Origin: Sinorhizobium sp. 8-89
GTDB lineage: Bacteria; Pseudomonadota; Alphaproteobacteria; Rhizobiales; Rhizobiaceae
NCBI RefSeq assembly: GCF_030124325.1
Contig: NZ_JASKLR010000009.1
Coordinates: 124,322-188,321, forward strand
DNA length: 64,000 nt
Reading direction: 5' to 3'
This document shows, one piece after another, positions 7,314-16,385 of the stretch. The notes under the pieces are model-generated. The model worked only from the letters and a program-made list of their open reading frames with translations, had not been told where the DNA came from and did not search any database. Every line of letters begins with the position of its first letter. The stretch's first letter is position 1. A program made the translations under genes and the position numbers.

Positions 7314-9203
7314 ATGAAGACCTCGATAGCCACGGTTTCGCTCAGCGGCGATCTCAAAGACAAGCTGCAGGCAATCGCCAATGCCGGCTTCGACGGCGTG
7401 GAAATATTCGAGAACGATTTCCTCGCTTTTGACGAAGGCCCGCGCGAGGTCGGCCGCATGGCGCGCGACTTCGGCCTCGACATCACCTTGTTCCAGCCGT
7501 TTCGCGACTTCGAGGGCATGCCGGAGCCGCTCCGCACACGGACCTTCGACCGTGCCGAACGCAAGTTCGACGTGATGCAGGAGCTTGGCACCGATCTGGT
7601 GCTCGTCTGCTCCAATGTATCGCCGGCGGCCCAGGGCGGCATCGACCGCGCGGCCGCCGATTTTCGCGAGCTCGGCGAGCGGGCGGCCAAGCGGAACCTC
7701 AGGGTCGGCTACGAGGCGCTCGCCTGGGGACGGCACATCAACGATCATCGCGATGCCTGGGAGATCGTCCGGCGCGCCGATCATCCCAATGTCGGCCTCA
7801 TCCTCGACAGCTTCCACACGCTTTCCCGCAAGATCGAGGTCAACTCGATCCGCTCGATCCCGAAGGAAAAAATCTTCATCATCCAGCTCGCCGACGCACC
7901 GCTGATCGACATGGACCTGCTCTACTGGAGCCGGCATTTCCGCAACATGCCCGGCGAGGGCGACCTTCCCGTCACCGACTTCATGCGTGCCGTCGCGGCG
8001 ACCGGCTACGATGGCTACCTGTCGCTGGAAATCTTCAACGACCAGTTCCGCGGCGGCAACGCTGGCGCCATTGCTGTCGATGGCCGCCGCTCGCTGATCT
8101 ATCTCGGCGATCAGGTCAAGCGCGCCGAGCCCGATACACCCTTGTCGGTACCGGCGATGCCGGCGCCGGCCGAGGTGAAAGGCGTCGCCTTCATCGAATT
8201 CGCGGCCGACGAAGAGCAGGCGGCCGAACTGGAAGCGCTGATGAAAACGCTTGGTTTTCGCAAGGCCGCGAAGCACAAGACCAAACGCGTCGCGCTTTAC
8301 CGGCAGGGCGCAATCAATCTCGTCATCAACACCGAACGCGAGGGTTTCGCCAACGCCTCCTACCTGGTGCACGGCACCTCCGCCTACGCCGTTGGGCTGA
8401 TGGTCGACGATGCCGCGGCGACCGTCGAACGCGCAAAGGCGCTCGGCGCCGAACCCTTCGCACAGGCCGTCGCCCCCGGTGAGCTTTCGGTACCGGCCAT
8501 ACGCGGCGTTGGCGGCGGCATCATCTATTTCCTCGATGAACGGTCGGAGCTTGCGCGCATCTGGGAGATTGAATTCGAACCGGCGGAGGACGACCAATCG
8601 ACGATGCCGGCCGGCCTCCTCTCCGTCGACCATGTCGCGCAGACCGTCAAATACGAGGAAATGCTGACCTGGCTTCTCTTCTACAACTCCCTGCTCGACG
8701 TGCATAAGACGCCGATGGTCGACATCATCGATCCGGCCGGGCTGGTGCGCAGCCAGGTTGTGGAGAATGACGCAGGCTCGTTGCGCATCACGCTGAACGG
8801 CGCGGAAAACCGCAATACGCTCGCCGGCCATTTCATCGCCGAGACGTTCGGCTCCGGCATTCAGCATCTCGCCTTCGCCACGAACGATATCTTCGCAGCG
8901 GCCGAGGCATTGCAGACGAATGGTTTTCGCGCGCTGCCGATCTCGCCGAACTACTACGACGACATCGAGGCCCGCTTCGCGCTTGAGCCGGAACTGATCG
9001 AGCGCTTAAAAAAGGCAAATATTCTCTACGATCGCGATGAGCATGGAGAGTATTTTCAGCTCTACAGTCCGACATATGGCGAGGGGTTTTTCTTCGAGAT
9101 CGTGGAGCGACGCGGCTATCGCGGCTACGGCGCCGCCAATGCCATCTTCCGCATCGCCGCGCTAAAGAAACAATTGCGGCCGGCGGGTTTGCCACGAAAT
9201 TGA
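7314..9203 (+). CDS. Bifunctional 3-dehydroshikimate dehydratase / HPPD-like protein
   Basis: A 629-residue two-domain protein. Residues 1-about 270 are a xylose-isomerase-like TIM barrel (AP endonuclease family 2) with candidate metal residues in GYEALAWGRHINDH, LILDSFHT and LSLEIFND. About residues 290-620 are a 4-hydroxyphenylpyruvate-dioxygenase-like pair of VOC modules, with histidines in SVDHVAQTV and GIQHLAFA and a glutamate in FFFEIVERRGYRGYG. This architecture is that of QuiC/QsuB-type enzymes, where the first domain turns 3-dehydroshikimate into protocatechuate. It is last in the operon, 42 bp after the dehydrogenase. The reaction of the second domain is not settled from sequence. 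Confidence 0.88.
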   Translation: MKTSIATVSLSGDLKDKLQAIANAGFDGVEIFENDFLAFDEGPREVGRMARDFGLDITLFQPFRDFEGMPEPLRTRTFDRAERKFDVMQELGTDLVLVCSNVSPAAQGGIDRAAADFRELGERAAKRNLRVGYEALAWGRHINDHRDAWEIVRRADHPNVGLILDSFHTLSRKIEVNSIRSIPKEKIFIIQLADAPLIDMDLLYWSRHFRNMPGEGDLPVTDFMRAVAATGYDGYLSLEIFNDQFRGGNAGAIAVDGRRSLIYLGDQVKRAEPDTPLSVPAMPAPAEVKGVAFIEFAADEEQAAELEALMKTLGFRKAAKHKTKRVALYRQGAINLVINTEREGFANASYLVHGTSAYAVGLMVDDAAATVERAKALGAEPFAQAVAPGELSVPAIRGVGGGIIYFLDERSELARIWEIEFEPAEDDQSTMPAGLLSVDHVAQTVKYEEMLTWLLFYNSLLDVHKTPMVDIIDPAGLVRSQVVENDAGSLRITLNGAENRNTLAGHFIAETFGSGIQHLAFATNDIFAAAEALQTNGFRALPISPNYYDDIEARFALEPELIERLKKANILYDRDEHGEYFQLYSPTYGEGFFFEIVERRGYRGYGAANAIFRIAALKKQLRPAGLPRN

Positions 9204-9224
9204 GCAACGTGTTCCTCGTGGGCT

Positions 9225-9998
9225 TTATTGCGAGGAATCGCCCGTCTTGGTTGCGAGAATGTTCGCCAGCTCCATCGGGAACGGGAAGACGATCGTCGAA
9301 TTCTTTTCGCCGGCGATGACGTTGAGCGTGCTGAGATAACGCAGTTGCATCGCCTGCGGCTGCTGGGCGAGGATCTGCGCCGCTTCAAGCAACTTCGCCG
9401 CCGCCTGCTGTTCACCCTCGGCGTTGATGACCTTCGCGCGGCGTTCGCGTTCTGCTTCTGCCTGCCGTGCGATCGCCCGGATCATGGATTCATTGATGTC
9501 TACATGCTTGATCTCGACCGTGGCCACCTTGATGCCCCAGGCATCCGTCTGGACGTCGAGTATCTTCTGGATATCGTCGTTGAGCCTGTCGCGCTCGGCC
9601 AGCATCTCGTCAAGGTCGTGCTTGCCGAGCACGGACCGCAAGGTCGTCTGTGCGAGCTGGCTCGTCGCAGCCATGAAGTCCTCCACCTGGATCGTCGACT
9701 TTTCCGCATCCATGACCCGGAAATAGATAACCGCACTCACACGAACCGAAACGTTGTCGTGGGAGATGACGTCCTGGCTCGGAACATCGAGCACACGCGT
9801 CCTGAGATCGACCCGCACCATCTGCTGCACGTAGGGAACGAGCAGGATCAGACCCGGACCCTTGACGCCGGTGAACCGGCCCAAGGTGAAAACGACGCCC
9901 CGCTCGTATTCGCGCAGGATCCTGATCGCGTAGGCAATGACGATGAGCAGCAGCACAAGCGCCGCAATGAAGGGGGCGAGACTTCCGACTATGTCCAT
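9225..9998 (-). CDS. Slipin/stomatin-like SPFH-domain membrane protein
   Basis: A 257-residue protein with one N-terminal membrane helix (residues 8-30) followed by a band-7/SPFH domain: [25 protein letters not shown] and [16 protein letters not shown]. An alanine/glutamate-rich coiled segment [20 protein letters not shown] follows. Slipins form membrane scaffolds and are commonly encoded next to NfeD-type proteases that cleave them, as here. It is downstream of the nfeD-type gene on the same strand. Confidence 0.92.
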   Translation of the reverse strand: MDIVGSLAPFIAALVLLLIVIAYAIRILREYERGVVFTLGRFTGVKGPGLILLVPYVQQMVRVDLRTRVLDVPSQDVISHDNVSVRVSAVIYFRVMDAEKSTIQVEDFMAATSQLAQTTLRSVLGKHDLDEMLAERDRLNDDIQKILDVQTDAWGIKVATVEIKHVDINESMIRAIARQAEAERERRAKVINAEGEQQAAAKLLEAAQILAQQPQAMQLRYLSTLNVIAGEKNSTIVFPFPMELANILATKTGDSSQ

Positions 9999-10081
9999 GA
10001 CCTTCTCCCGGCTCCCGGAGCCCGTTGGATCATTTCATTGTTTCATCGAAACGGTGAAATGGTCGAACTCTTTGAAACGAC

Positions 10082-10130
10082 GCAATTCCGGACGGAAAAC
10101 CGTCACACACTTTTCCGGGACTTGCTCTAG
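10082..10130 (+). repeat. Short intergenic repeat, family R2 (copy 1)
   Basis: gcaattccggacgg, a hairpin GACGG-aaaa-CCGTC, cacacacttttccgg and cttgctctag. A nearly identical element lies at 35119-35171. This copy sits in the gap between the NfeD and slipin genes, and its last bases supply the TAG stop of the NfeD-type gene (complement of 10127-10129). Confidence 0.8.
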
Positions 10131-11494
10131 GTTTGCGGCACGCTGCGCGCGACTTTGAGCGTCAATCCGTTGCGGCCGACGACGGTCACATCTTCTCCCG
10201 CCGCGAGCGGCTCACCGCTGACGGCCTTCCAGCGTTCGCCATGGGCGATGACGTAGCCTGTTGCACCCGTCCAGCTATCGACCGTGCCGGAAATGCCGAT
10301 CATCTGCTCCGCGCCGGTGACGACCTGGTGCCGGCGCGAGATAAAAGCTAGGCGCGCAACGAGTATGCTGAAAGCGAGGCTCGCTATCGCGACGCCGCCG
10401 AGAACGGGCCAGGAGACCTGCAGGCCCGGCACGTCCGTGTCGAACAGGATGGCGGCGCCCAGCACAAGTGCGACCCCGCCGCCGAGCCCGAGCGCCCCGA
10501 ACGACGGCGCATGCGCCTCGGCCACCAGCAGCCCTACGCCCAGGATGATCAGCCCAATGCCGGCATAACTCACCGGTAGCACCGCGAGTGCGTAGAGCCC
10601 CAGCAGAAGGCTTATGCCGCCGATCGTGCCGGGCAGCACCGTCCCGGGCGTCAGAAACTCGAAGATCAACCCGTAAATGCCGACGATCATCAGAAGTAGC
10701 GCGACATTCGGATCGGTAATCACGGATAGGAGACGCGTCCGCCAATCCGGGAGAATGTCCTCGACGGCGAGGCCTGCCGTGTCGAGGCGGATGTCCGCCT
10801 GGCCGACGCGGACCACGCGGCCATGCGCCTGCTTCAGGAGGTCGCCGACGGTGGCGGCGGTGAAATCGACGACCTTTTCGCGAACGGCGGCGGTCGACGA
10901 CAGGCTCGCGGCCTCGCGCACCGCGCGCTCCGCCCAATCGGCGTTGCGGTCGCGCAGCTCGGCAAGCCCGCGAATATAGGCGACCGCATCGTTGATCATC
11001 TTTGCTTCGCCGACGCTCGATGGCGGTTTGGCAGCCTCCGGCGGGCTTGTCTTGTCCGAACCCTCCTTGTCGCTCTCGTCGTCGCCGCCGAACAGACCCC
11101 CGCCAATGGCGATAGGCGTGGCCGCGCCCAGATTGGTACCGGGCGCCATCGCTGCAATGTGGCTGGCGTAGAGGATATAGGTACCGGCGCTCGCCGCCCT
11201 CGCCCCGCTCGGCGAGACGAAGCTTGCGACCGGTACGGAAGAATCGAGGATGGCGCGAATAATGTCGCGCATCGATGTGTCGAGGCCGCCGGGCGTGTCC
11301 ATCTGCAACACGACGATGGATGCGCCACGCGCCCTGGCCCGATCGAGCCCGCGCGTCACATACTCGGCCGTTGCCGGGCTGATCGCGCCGTTCACGTGCA
11401 AGACCACCGCCCGGCGCTCGGCTCCGGATGCAGGCGGGTCGGGAAACGCGAACACCGATAACAATGTCATGAGCAGGATGAGGATTCGGGACAT
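10127..11494 (-). CDS. NfeD-type membrane-bound serine protease (1510-N family)
   Basis: A 455-residue protein with a signal peptide (residues 1-25), a ClpP-like periplasmic protease domain and a C-terminal NfeD part with several membrane helices plus an OB-fold end. The protease domain has LQMDTPGGLDTSMRDII, the nucleophile serine in PSGARAASAGTYILYASH and a candidate catalytic lysine in GEAKMINDAVAYIRG. The membrane part (about residues 245-375) contains GIYGLIFEFLTPG. It probably cleaves the C-terminus of the slipin encoded just downstream. The acidic Gly/Asp/Glu/Lys-rich stretch at about residues 130-150 is an insert. Confidence 0.9.
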   Translation of the reverse strand: MSRILILLMTLLSVFAFPDPPASGAERRAVVLHVNGAISPATAEYVTRGLDRARARGASIVVLQMDTPGGLDTSMRDIIRAILDSSVPVASFVSPSGARAASAGTYILYASHIAAMAPGTNLGAATPIAIGGGLFGGDDESDKEGSDKTSPPEAAKPPSSVGEAKMINDAVAYIRGLAELRDRNADWAERAVREAASLSSTAAVREKVVDFTAATVGDLLKQAHGRVVRVGQADIRLDTAGLAVEDILPDWRTRLLSVITDPNVALLLMIVGIYGLIFEFLTPGTVLPGTIGGISLLLGLYALAVLPVSYAGIGLIILGVGLLVAEAHAPSFGALGLGGGVALVLGAAILFDTDVPGLQVSWPVLGGVAIASLAFSILVARLAFISRRHQVVTGAEQMIGISGTVDSWTGATGYVIAHGERWKAVSGEPLAAGEDVTVVGRNGLTLKVARSVPQT

Positions 11495-11809
11495 TCGCCG
11501 CCATAACCTCAGGGTCGTTTCGGATCACGGTGATCTCGAACCTGAACGACCCGCATGTAAACGTGATCGCCCTCTAATATAGGTCAGAACTGCCGAAAGG
11601 GGTAGGCGTCTCGCAACCTGCCGTGGAAGTCCTGCTGAAAGCGCAGCCAGCGCGGCGGGTCACGGCAACAGCGGCGCAGACGAGCATTGATCACGGATCG
11701 TCCGACGCAGTTCATCGCCCCGGCGAGTTCCGCCCCTTCGGGCTCCCTCTTCGCGGCATTCCGTGCGTGGTCGTGTTCGCACCGGCACGCAGCGTTAAAG
11801 CGACTTTGA

Positions 11810-11838
11810 TTGACGTTATCGGGGGGCTCTCATACGCT
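11810..11838 (+). promoter_or_regulatory. Candidate sigma-70 promoter for the Gfo/Idh/MocA gene
   Basis: TTGACG (11810-11815), a 17-base spacer and TACGCT (11833-11838), about 38 bp before the ATG. The rest of the 382-bp gap 11495-11876 shows no gene or recognised repeat. Confidence 0.45.
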
Positions 11839-11876
11839 GATTTCGCGGTTCCGCTACACCTCCTCGGGAGGAGAGA

Positions 11877-13049
11877 ATGGAAAGCAAGGCTATCGCCGTC
11901 ATCGGCGCCGGTATGATCGGCGCAGCGCACGCATTCGGCTACCGGACAAATTTGCCGCGCTTCAAGGACCGCATTCCCGGTCTGCGCCTTGCGACCGCCT
12001 GCGACGGCAACGAGGCGCTGGCCGGCCGACTTGCCGCAACCTGGGGCTTCGAAAAGACGGAGACCGACCTCCATGCGGTTCTCGACGATCCTGAAATCGG
12101 CATCGTCAGCATCTGCCTGCCGAACGCGCTCCATGCCGAGGTGACGCTGGCGGCGATCGCCGCCGGAAAGCACGTCCTTTGTGAAAAGCCGCTCGCCCTC
12201 AATGCCGATGAAGCGCTGCGCATCCATCGCGCCGCGACGGCATCGCCGGTCGTTTCCGCGACGGTCTTCAATTACCGCCGCATTCCGGCCGTCGCGGCGA
12301 TGCGCGACATCATCATTGCAGGAGAAATCGGCGATCTCGTCAACGCCCTGATTCAGTACGAAAGCGAATACGCGGCCGATCGCAACCTGCCGCACAGCTG
12401 GCGTTATGAGCGCAGCCGCGCCGGCCCCGGCGCGCTGCTCGATCTCGGAACCCATGCGATCGATACGGCCCGCTTTCTCTGCGGAGAAGTGTCAGACGTT
12501 GTCGGCGCCATCGCCACGATTGCCGTCAAGGAGCGGTTTCTGCCGGCGTCCGCCAGCATCGGTCACGACAAGGTTGCGCTCAGCACCGAAAGCAGACCGG
12601 TCGACAACGACGATGTCACATCGGCCCTGCTTCGCTTCGAAAGCGGCTGCCAGGGCATGTTCATGGCAAGCCGGGTCGCGGTCGGCATGGGCAACACGCT
12701 ATCCTTGTCGATCACCGGCACCAGGGGTGCGCTGCGCTACAACTCCCGCCTGCCATCCCATTATGAGATCGCGCGTTTCGACGGGAGCGGGCAATCCCCC
12801 TTTGCACTCGTCGCAAACAATCCGGCCCTGCCCTATGCCGGCCTGCTTCCCGTTCCCCACGTCGGCGTCGCGATCGGCTACGCGGAAGTGTTCGGGTTCA
12901 TGATCCACGAGTTTCTCGAAGCGATCGCCGAGAACCGCCCGATGCGGAACGGATCGACACTCGATGGCCTGCGCGCCGCCCAGATTCTCGACGCGATCCA
13001 ATTGGCCGCTGACACCGGTGCAGCGACGAAGGTATCGCACGCCGAGTGA
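11877..13049 (+). CDS. Gfo/Idh/MocA-family oxidoreductase
   Basis: A 390-residue NAD(P)-dependent sugar or inositol-type dehydrogenase. The N-terminal Rossmann fold begins IAVIGAGMIGAAHAFGY. The family signature EKPL (GKHVLCEKPLALNADEA) carries the catalytic lysine, and DLGTHAIDTARFLCGE supplies the active-site histidine. The start follows CGGGAGGAGAGA. There is no transporter or other pathway gene on the same strand, so the substrate is unknown. Confidence 0.92.
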   Translation: MESKAIAVIGAGMIGAAHAFGYRTNLPRFKDRIPGLRLATACDGNEALAGRLAATWGFEKTETDLHAVLDDPEIGIVSICLPNALHAEVTLAAIAAGKHVLCEKPLALNADEALRIHRAATASPVVSATVFNYRRIPAVAAMRDIIIAGEIGDLVNALIQYESEYAADRNLPHSWRYERSRAGPGALLDLGTHAIDTARFLCGEVSDVVGAIATIAVKERFLPASASIGHDKVALSTESRPVDNDDVTSALLRFESGCQGMFMASRVAVGMGNTLSLSITGTRGALRYNSRLPSHYEIARFDGSGQSPFALVANNPALPYAGLLPVPHVGVAIGYAEVFGFMIHEFLEAIAENRPMRNGSTLDGLRAAQILDAIQLAADTGAATKVSHAE

Positions 13050-13141
13050 GACGCGGCTGCCGCGTCGATCAGGACCCCGGGCAGACTGCGGTCGCCCCGA
13101 CTTGTCGCAGTTTCATCTGGCTTCTGCGCAAGGGGCGGGCG

Positions 13142-14605
13142 TCAACTGATGGTCGTTGCAGCACGTAACGTCTCCGATCCGTCGTCTCGCGACAGGGCGG
13201 CATTCGTCACTCTTTGTCCCCGCGCGAGCGCAGCCACCTGTGCCGCCACGAAGATCGCGTGATCGTTGACCTGCGGCAGCCCCATCAGTTCCCCGAAGGT
13301 TCCGCGGGCGAGCGGTCCGGCGATGAAAAGGGCCGTTTCGCGGCCTTGCCTATCGAGCGCCCGGCTCGTCTCGCTGCAGGCAAGGCCGAGCCCGACCGCG
13401 TCCGGCTGCAGATAGCCATCCGCCGAAAGTGTTTCGAGCCAGATCTGGCTCTTCAACACGGATTTGTGTGCAGGACCGGTAGTGATGACCACGGCATCGA
13501 CATTCCAGCGCTCGATCCCGGCCGCATGCCGGCGCCGGAACGTGGCAGCGATCTCGTCGCCGTTTCGCTCGAGCCGATCGATCGAACCCGCCAAGATGCG
13601 GATGTCGCCCGACTGCAATCCGGCTCTGACGATGGCGTCGATTTGCGGCGCGACGCGAAAGCGGTGAACGTCCCAGAAGGGGCGTAGATGGCGTAGCAGC
13701 CGCCGCTGTTCCGCCACCGGGAGATTGCGCCAGATCTCTCCGCCTTGGCTGCGCAGCGCATCGAACACCGCATGCCAGGAAAAGCCGTCCGCTTCCGCAC
13801 GTGCGACAACCCTGCGCACCCGCACGAGGAGATCTGTCGCCGTCGCCGATAGCGGCGACGTGAAATCGCCATAGGGGTCCTGAGCGCGGCTCGCGTGCCC
13901 GCGCGAGCGCAGGCCGCGGCGGGAAAAGGCGGTGATCGGGCCTGTTCGGCCCGTCGTGCGCAAGGAGGCGATGACGTCTGCCGCGGTGAGGCCGGTGCCG
14001 ATGATCAGGACGTGGTCGTTGGGGCGAATGGCCGCCAGGGCGCCGGGCACGGTGGTATCCGCCACATAGCGCGGGTGCCCCCGCAGCACGTCGTCGATGC
14101 CCGCTGGCGCCGCAGGGGCGGGATGCGTGGTCGCGACCACCAGCACGTCGGCGCGAACCGTCGTGCCGGCGTCCCCACGGATTTCCCAGCCGGCGCCGCG
14201 CCGCTCCACGCTGATGACCCGCTGCCGGTGGTGGGTGATGCGGCCGTTGCCAAGGAACGGCGCCACGGCATCGGCGACATAGCGTCCGAAGAGGCCGCGG
14301 CGCGGATAGAGATGGCCGTCCGGCGCCAGCGCCTCTACGTCGCCGCGCGGTTCTCCCCGAAGCTGCATCCAGCGGACGAACTGGTCGGCGTCGTCCGGAT
14401 CAAGGCTCATGCGCCCTGCCGGCACATTGACCCGATGGGCCGGATCGTCGGTGCCGTAGGCAAGACCGCAGCCGAGACGTTCGCGTGGCTCGAAGACGTC
14501 GATCTGCCATCCTTCCATACTACTGTCACGTGCAAGACTTGCCCCGACGACGGCCCCGGTAAAGCCGCCGCCGATGATGACGACCGAGGGGCGCGGTTCG
14601 ATCAC
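13142..14605 (-). CDS. FAD/NAD(P)-binding protein (FAD_NAD_binding_9 / hydroxylase-like)
   Basis: A 487-residue flavoprotein. It begins with a dinucleotide-binding site VVIIGGGFTGAVVGASLAR, then the family motif GLAYGTDDPAHRVNVPAGRM, and a second nucleotide-binding glycine motif in LIIGTGLTAADVIASL. The C-terminus has the FAD-contacting segment IAGPLARGTFGELMGLPQV. Members of this group sit near iron uptake or oxidative genes and are often annotated only as FAD-binding. The substrate is unknown. The start lies at the degraded 3' end of the gluconokinase remnant. Confidence 0.85.
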   Translation of the reverse strand: MIEPRPSVVIIGGGFTGAVVGASLARDSSMEGWQIDVFEPRERLGCGLAYGTDDPAHRVNVPAGRMSLDPDDADQFVRWMQLRGEPRGDVEALAPDGHLYPRRGLFGRYVADAVAPFLGNGRITHHRQRVISVERRGAGWEIRGDAGTTVRADVLVVATTHPAPAAPAGIDDVLRGHPRYVADTTVPGALAAIRPNDHVLIIGTGLTAADVIASLRTTGRTGPITAFSRRGLRSRGHASRAQDPYGDFTSPLSATATDLLVRVRRVVARAEADGFSWHAVFDALRSQGGEIWRNLPVAEQRRLLRHLRPFWDVHRFRVAPQIDAIVRAGLQSGDIRILAGSIDRLERNGDEIAATFRRRHAAGIERWNVDAVVITTGPAHKSVLKSQIWLETLSADGYLQPDAVGLGLACSETSRALDRQGRETALFIAGPLARGTFGELMGLPQVNDHAIFVAAQVAALARGQRVTNAALSRDDGSETLRAATTIS

Positions 14606-14640
14606 GATTGCGAGACCTTGCTCTGGCCGACGGAATCCAT

Positions 14641-15208
14641 TCTCTCGAAGACCTTCTCTGCCGCAGTGATGGTTTCGTTATCGACATACTGAAATACGGT
14701 TGTCCGCCGCCTTTCAGGGCGCCTCGACGGTCGCGCGAAGCGCTTCGGCAAGAACTCGGACTTCTGCGATCTTTTCGCCACCTCCTGCGGAGGCTCGCCC
14801 CATGTCAGGTGTTTGTCAATGGTGCGCGCCGCCACCTGCTCGCCGATGCCTGTGGAACCGCCGCAAAAGAGCGCCGGATCGAGCGGCTGGTTTGCGTGAA
14901 GAGCAACTTGCCGCCCTCGCCTCGGCGACCGCCCGGCGCTGCGATTGGCCGCTTTGTCCGAGAAAATGGCTACCGCGGGTGGCTGGTGGCCGAAGCGGAA
15001 CAGGACCCTGCGCCCGCCGCGCCCCGCCGTCGCGCGCGCTTTCGACCATATCCGGGGCGTCTTTGCTGGCTGAACGCATCTGAGCATGGCGCGGGTTCGT
15101 TGTGGCGGCGCGATGCAGATTATCGCCTTCCACGAACGGGCAATCGAGATAACTGGCAAGACGCTCCCCGACCGAGCTTTTGCCGCAGCCGGATACGCCC
15201 ATCACCAC
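14641..15208 (-). pseudogene. gntK: Gluconokinase remnant, frameshifted
   Basis: The first about 45 codons read as a gluconokinase: VVMGVSGCGKSSVGERL with the P-loop, then CPFVEGDNLH. After that the frame runs into low-identity sequence and a stop at 14816, whereas the family should reach about 165-175 residues with motifs such as DEDRxPWL and CSALKR. In another frame the stretch 14880-14640 has VAARTIDKHL and a final TTVFQYVDNETITAAEKVFE, weakly like the family C-terminus. It follows the gluconate 5-dehydrogenase stop by 24 bases, the expected gene order. The N-terminal call is firm. The extent of the remnant is inference. Confidence 0.6.
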
Positions 15209-15232
15209 GATCGGGCCGAAGGCGCCCTCCGC

Positions 15233-16000
15233 CTAGAGGCTGATCGTGATGCCACCGTCGACATAGAGCGTGTGTCCGTTGACGAAGGAAGAAGCCTCGG
15301 CTGCCAGGAAGACCGCCGCGCCGACCAGTTCGTCGACATTGCCCCAGCGGCCGGCCGGCGTGCGGTTCTCCAGCCAGGACGAGAACTCGGTGCTGTCGAC
15401 CAGCGCCTGATTGAGCGGTGTCTTGAAATAGCCAGGCGCGATCGCATTGATTTGCAGGCCGTATCGCGCCCAATCCGTACACATGCCGCGCGTCAGGTTC
15501 TTCACCGCCCCCTTGGTCGCCGTATAGGGGGCAATACCGGGACGGGCGAGTTCACTCTGCACCGAAGCGATATTGATGATCTTGCCCCGCCCTCGCCCAA
15601 TCATGTGGCGCGCAACCGCCTGGCCGACATAAAAGACGCTGGAGATATTGGTCTTCAGCAACTGTTCCCAGCGATCGGCAGGAAAGTCTTCGAGCGGGGT
15701 GCGGAACTGCATGCCGGCATTGTTGATCAGGATGTCGATCGGTCCGATATCCTTCTCGATTGCATCGACCCCCCGCCCAACGGCAGCATGGTCGGTCACG
15801 TCGAAGTCGGAAACCGACACCTCGTGTCCGGCGCCTCGCAGCGATTGGGCTGCATTCTCGAGCTTGTCGCGGCCGCGGCCGTTCAGAATGAGGGCCGCAC
15901 CGTGCTCGGCCAGACCGCGCGCGAGCGCATAGCCAATGCCCTGGGACGATCCCGTCACCAACGCGCGGGAACCGGAAAGATCAAATAGAGGGAAGGTCAT
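15233..16000 (-). CDS. idnO: Gluconate 5-dehydrogenase-type SDR
   Basis: A 255-residue classical short-chain dehydrogenase. The cofactor loop is TGSSQGIGYALARGL, then NNAGMQ, the serine of IASVQSE and the YTATK catalytic motif, ending YVDGGITISL. Its overall sequence resembles IdnO/Ga5DH, which interconverts gluconate and 5-ketogluconate with NADP. ATG 16000 follows AGGAGGTTTC; the frame is open further upstream but without a ribosome site. It was presumably co-transcribed with the following gntK, now broken. Confidence 0.85.
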   Translation of the reverse strand: MTFPLFDLSGSRALVTGSSQGIGYALARGLAEHGAALILNGRGRDKLENAAQSLRGAGHEVSVSDFDVTDHAAVGRGVDAIEKDIGPIDILINNAGMQFRTPLEDFPADRWEQLLKTNISSVFYVGQAVARHMIGRGRGKIINIASVQSELARPGIAPYTATKGAVKNLTRGMCTDWARYGLQINAIAPGYFKTPLNQALVDSTEFSSWLENRTPAGRWGNVDELVGAAVFLAAEASSFVNGHTLYVDGGITISL

Positions 16001-16385
16001 GAAACCTCCTTGCGAGGATAGAAATGGAAACTCCACACGGCGGCAAGCCCGGCTCGGATGTCTACGATCAGCCCTTTGGCCTTCAAACCGATTCCAGCTT
16101 GCTGACGTGATCACCGACTTACCCTGTTTATAGGCTTCAATATAGCCGGCCTCTCCTCGGGCCCGGGTGGGCTCCACCGGCATGATGATGCAGCGGTAAG
16201 TTCAGCAAGTGGCGCAGAGCGGTCCCCAGATGATTCGCGTGTACGGTCGGCTCCCGTCCTTCTGAGATGTCGCGCGCCTGCTCGTTGAGGCCATCGTTCA
16301 GCTTTTGATCTTGCTATCGTCTATCCGTGGCCGTTTAATGTTGAAAGGCCGCTGGCGGCAAACTGGCGGAGGAGAGCCCGCGCTC
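16001..16385. other. Intergenic region between divergent idnO and pcm-like genes
   Basis: 385 bp with no convincing gene. It contains a moderately AT-rich stretch at about 16108-16150 that could hold the idnO promoter, and at 16366-16375 the GGAGGAG ribosome site of the methyltransferase gene. No repeat or terminator was seen. Confidence 0.4.

Noticed and set aside
6861..8867. A 668-codon open frame on the minus strand
   Set aside because: It lies opposite the well-supported shikimate dehydrogenase and dehydroshikimate dehydratase genes and shows no family motif; a high-G+C shadow.
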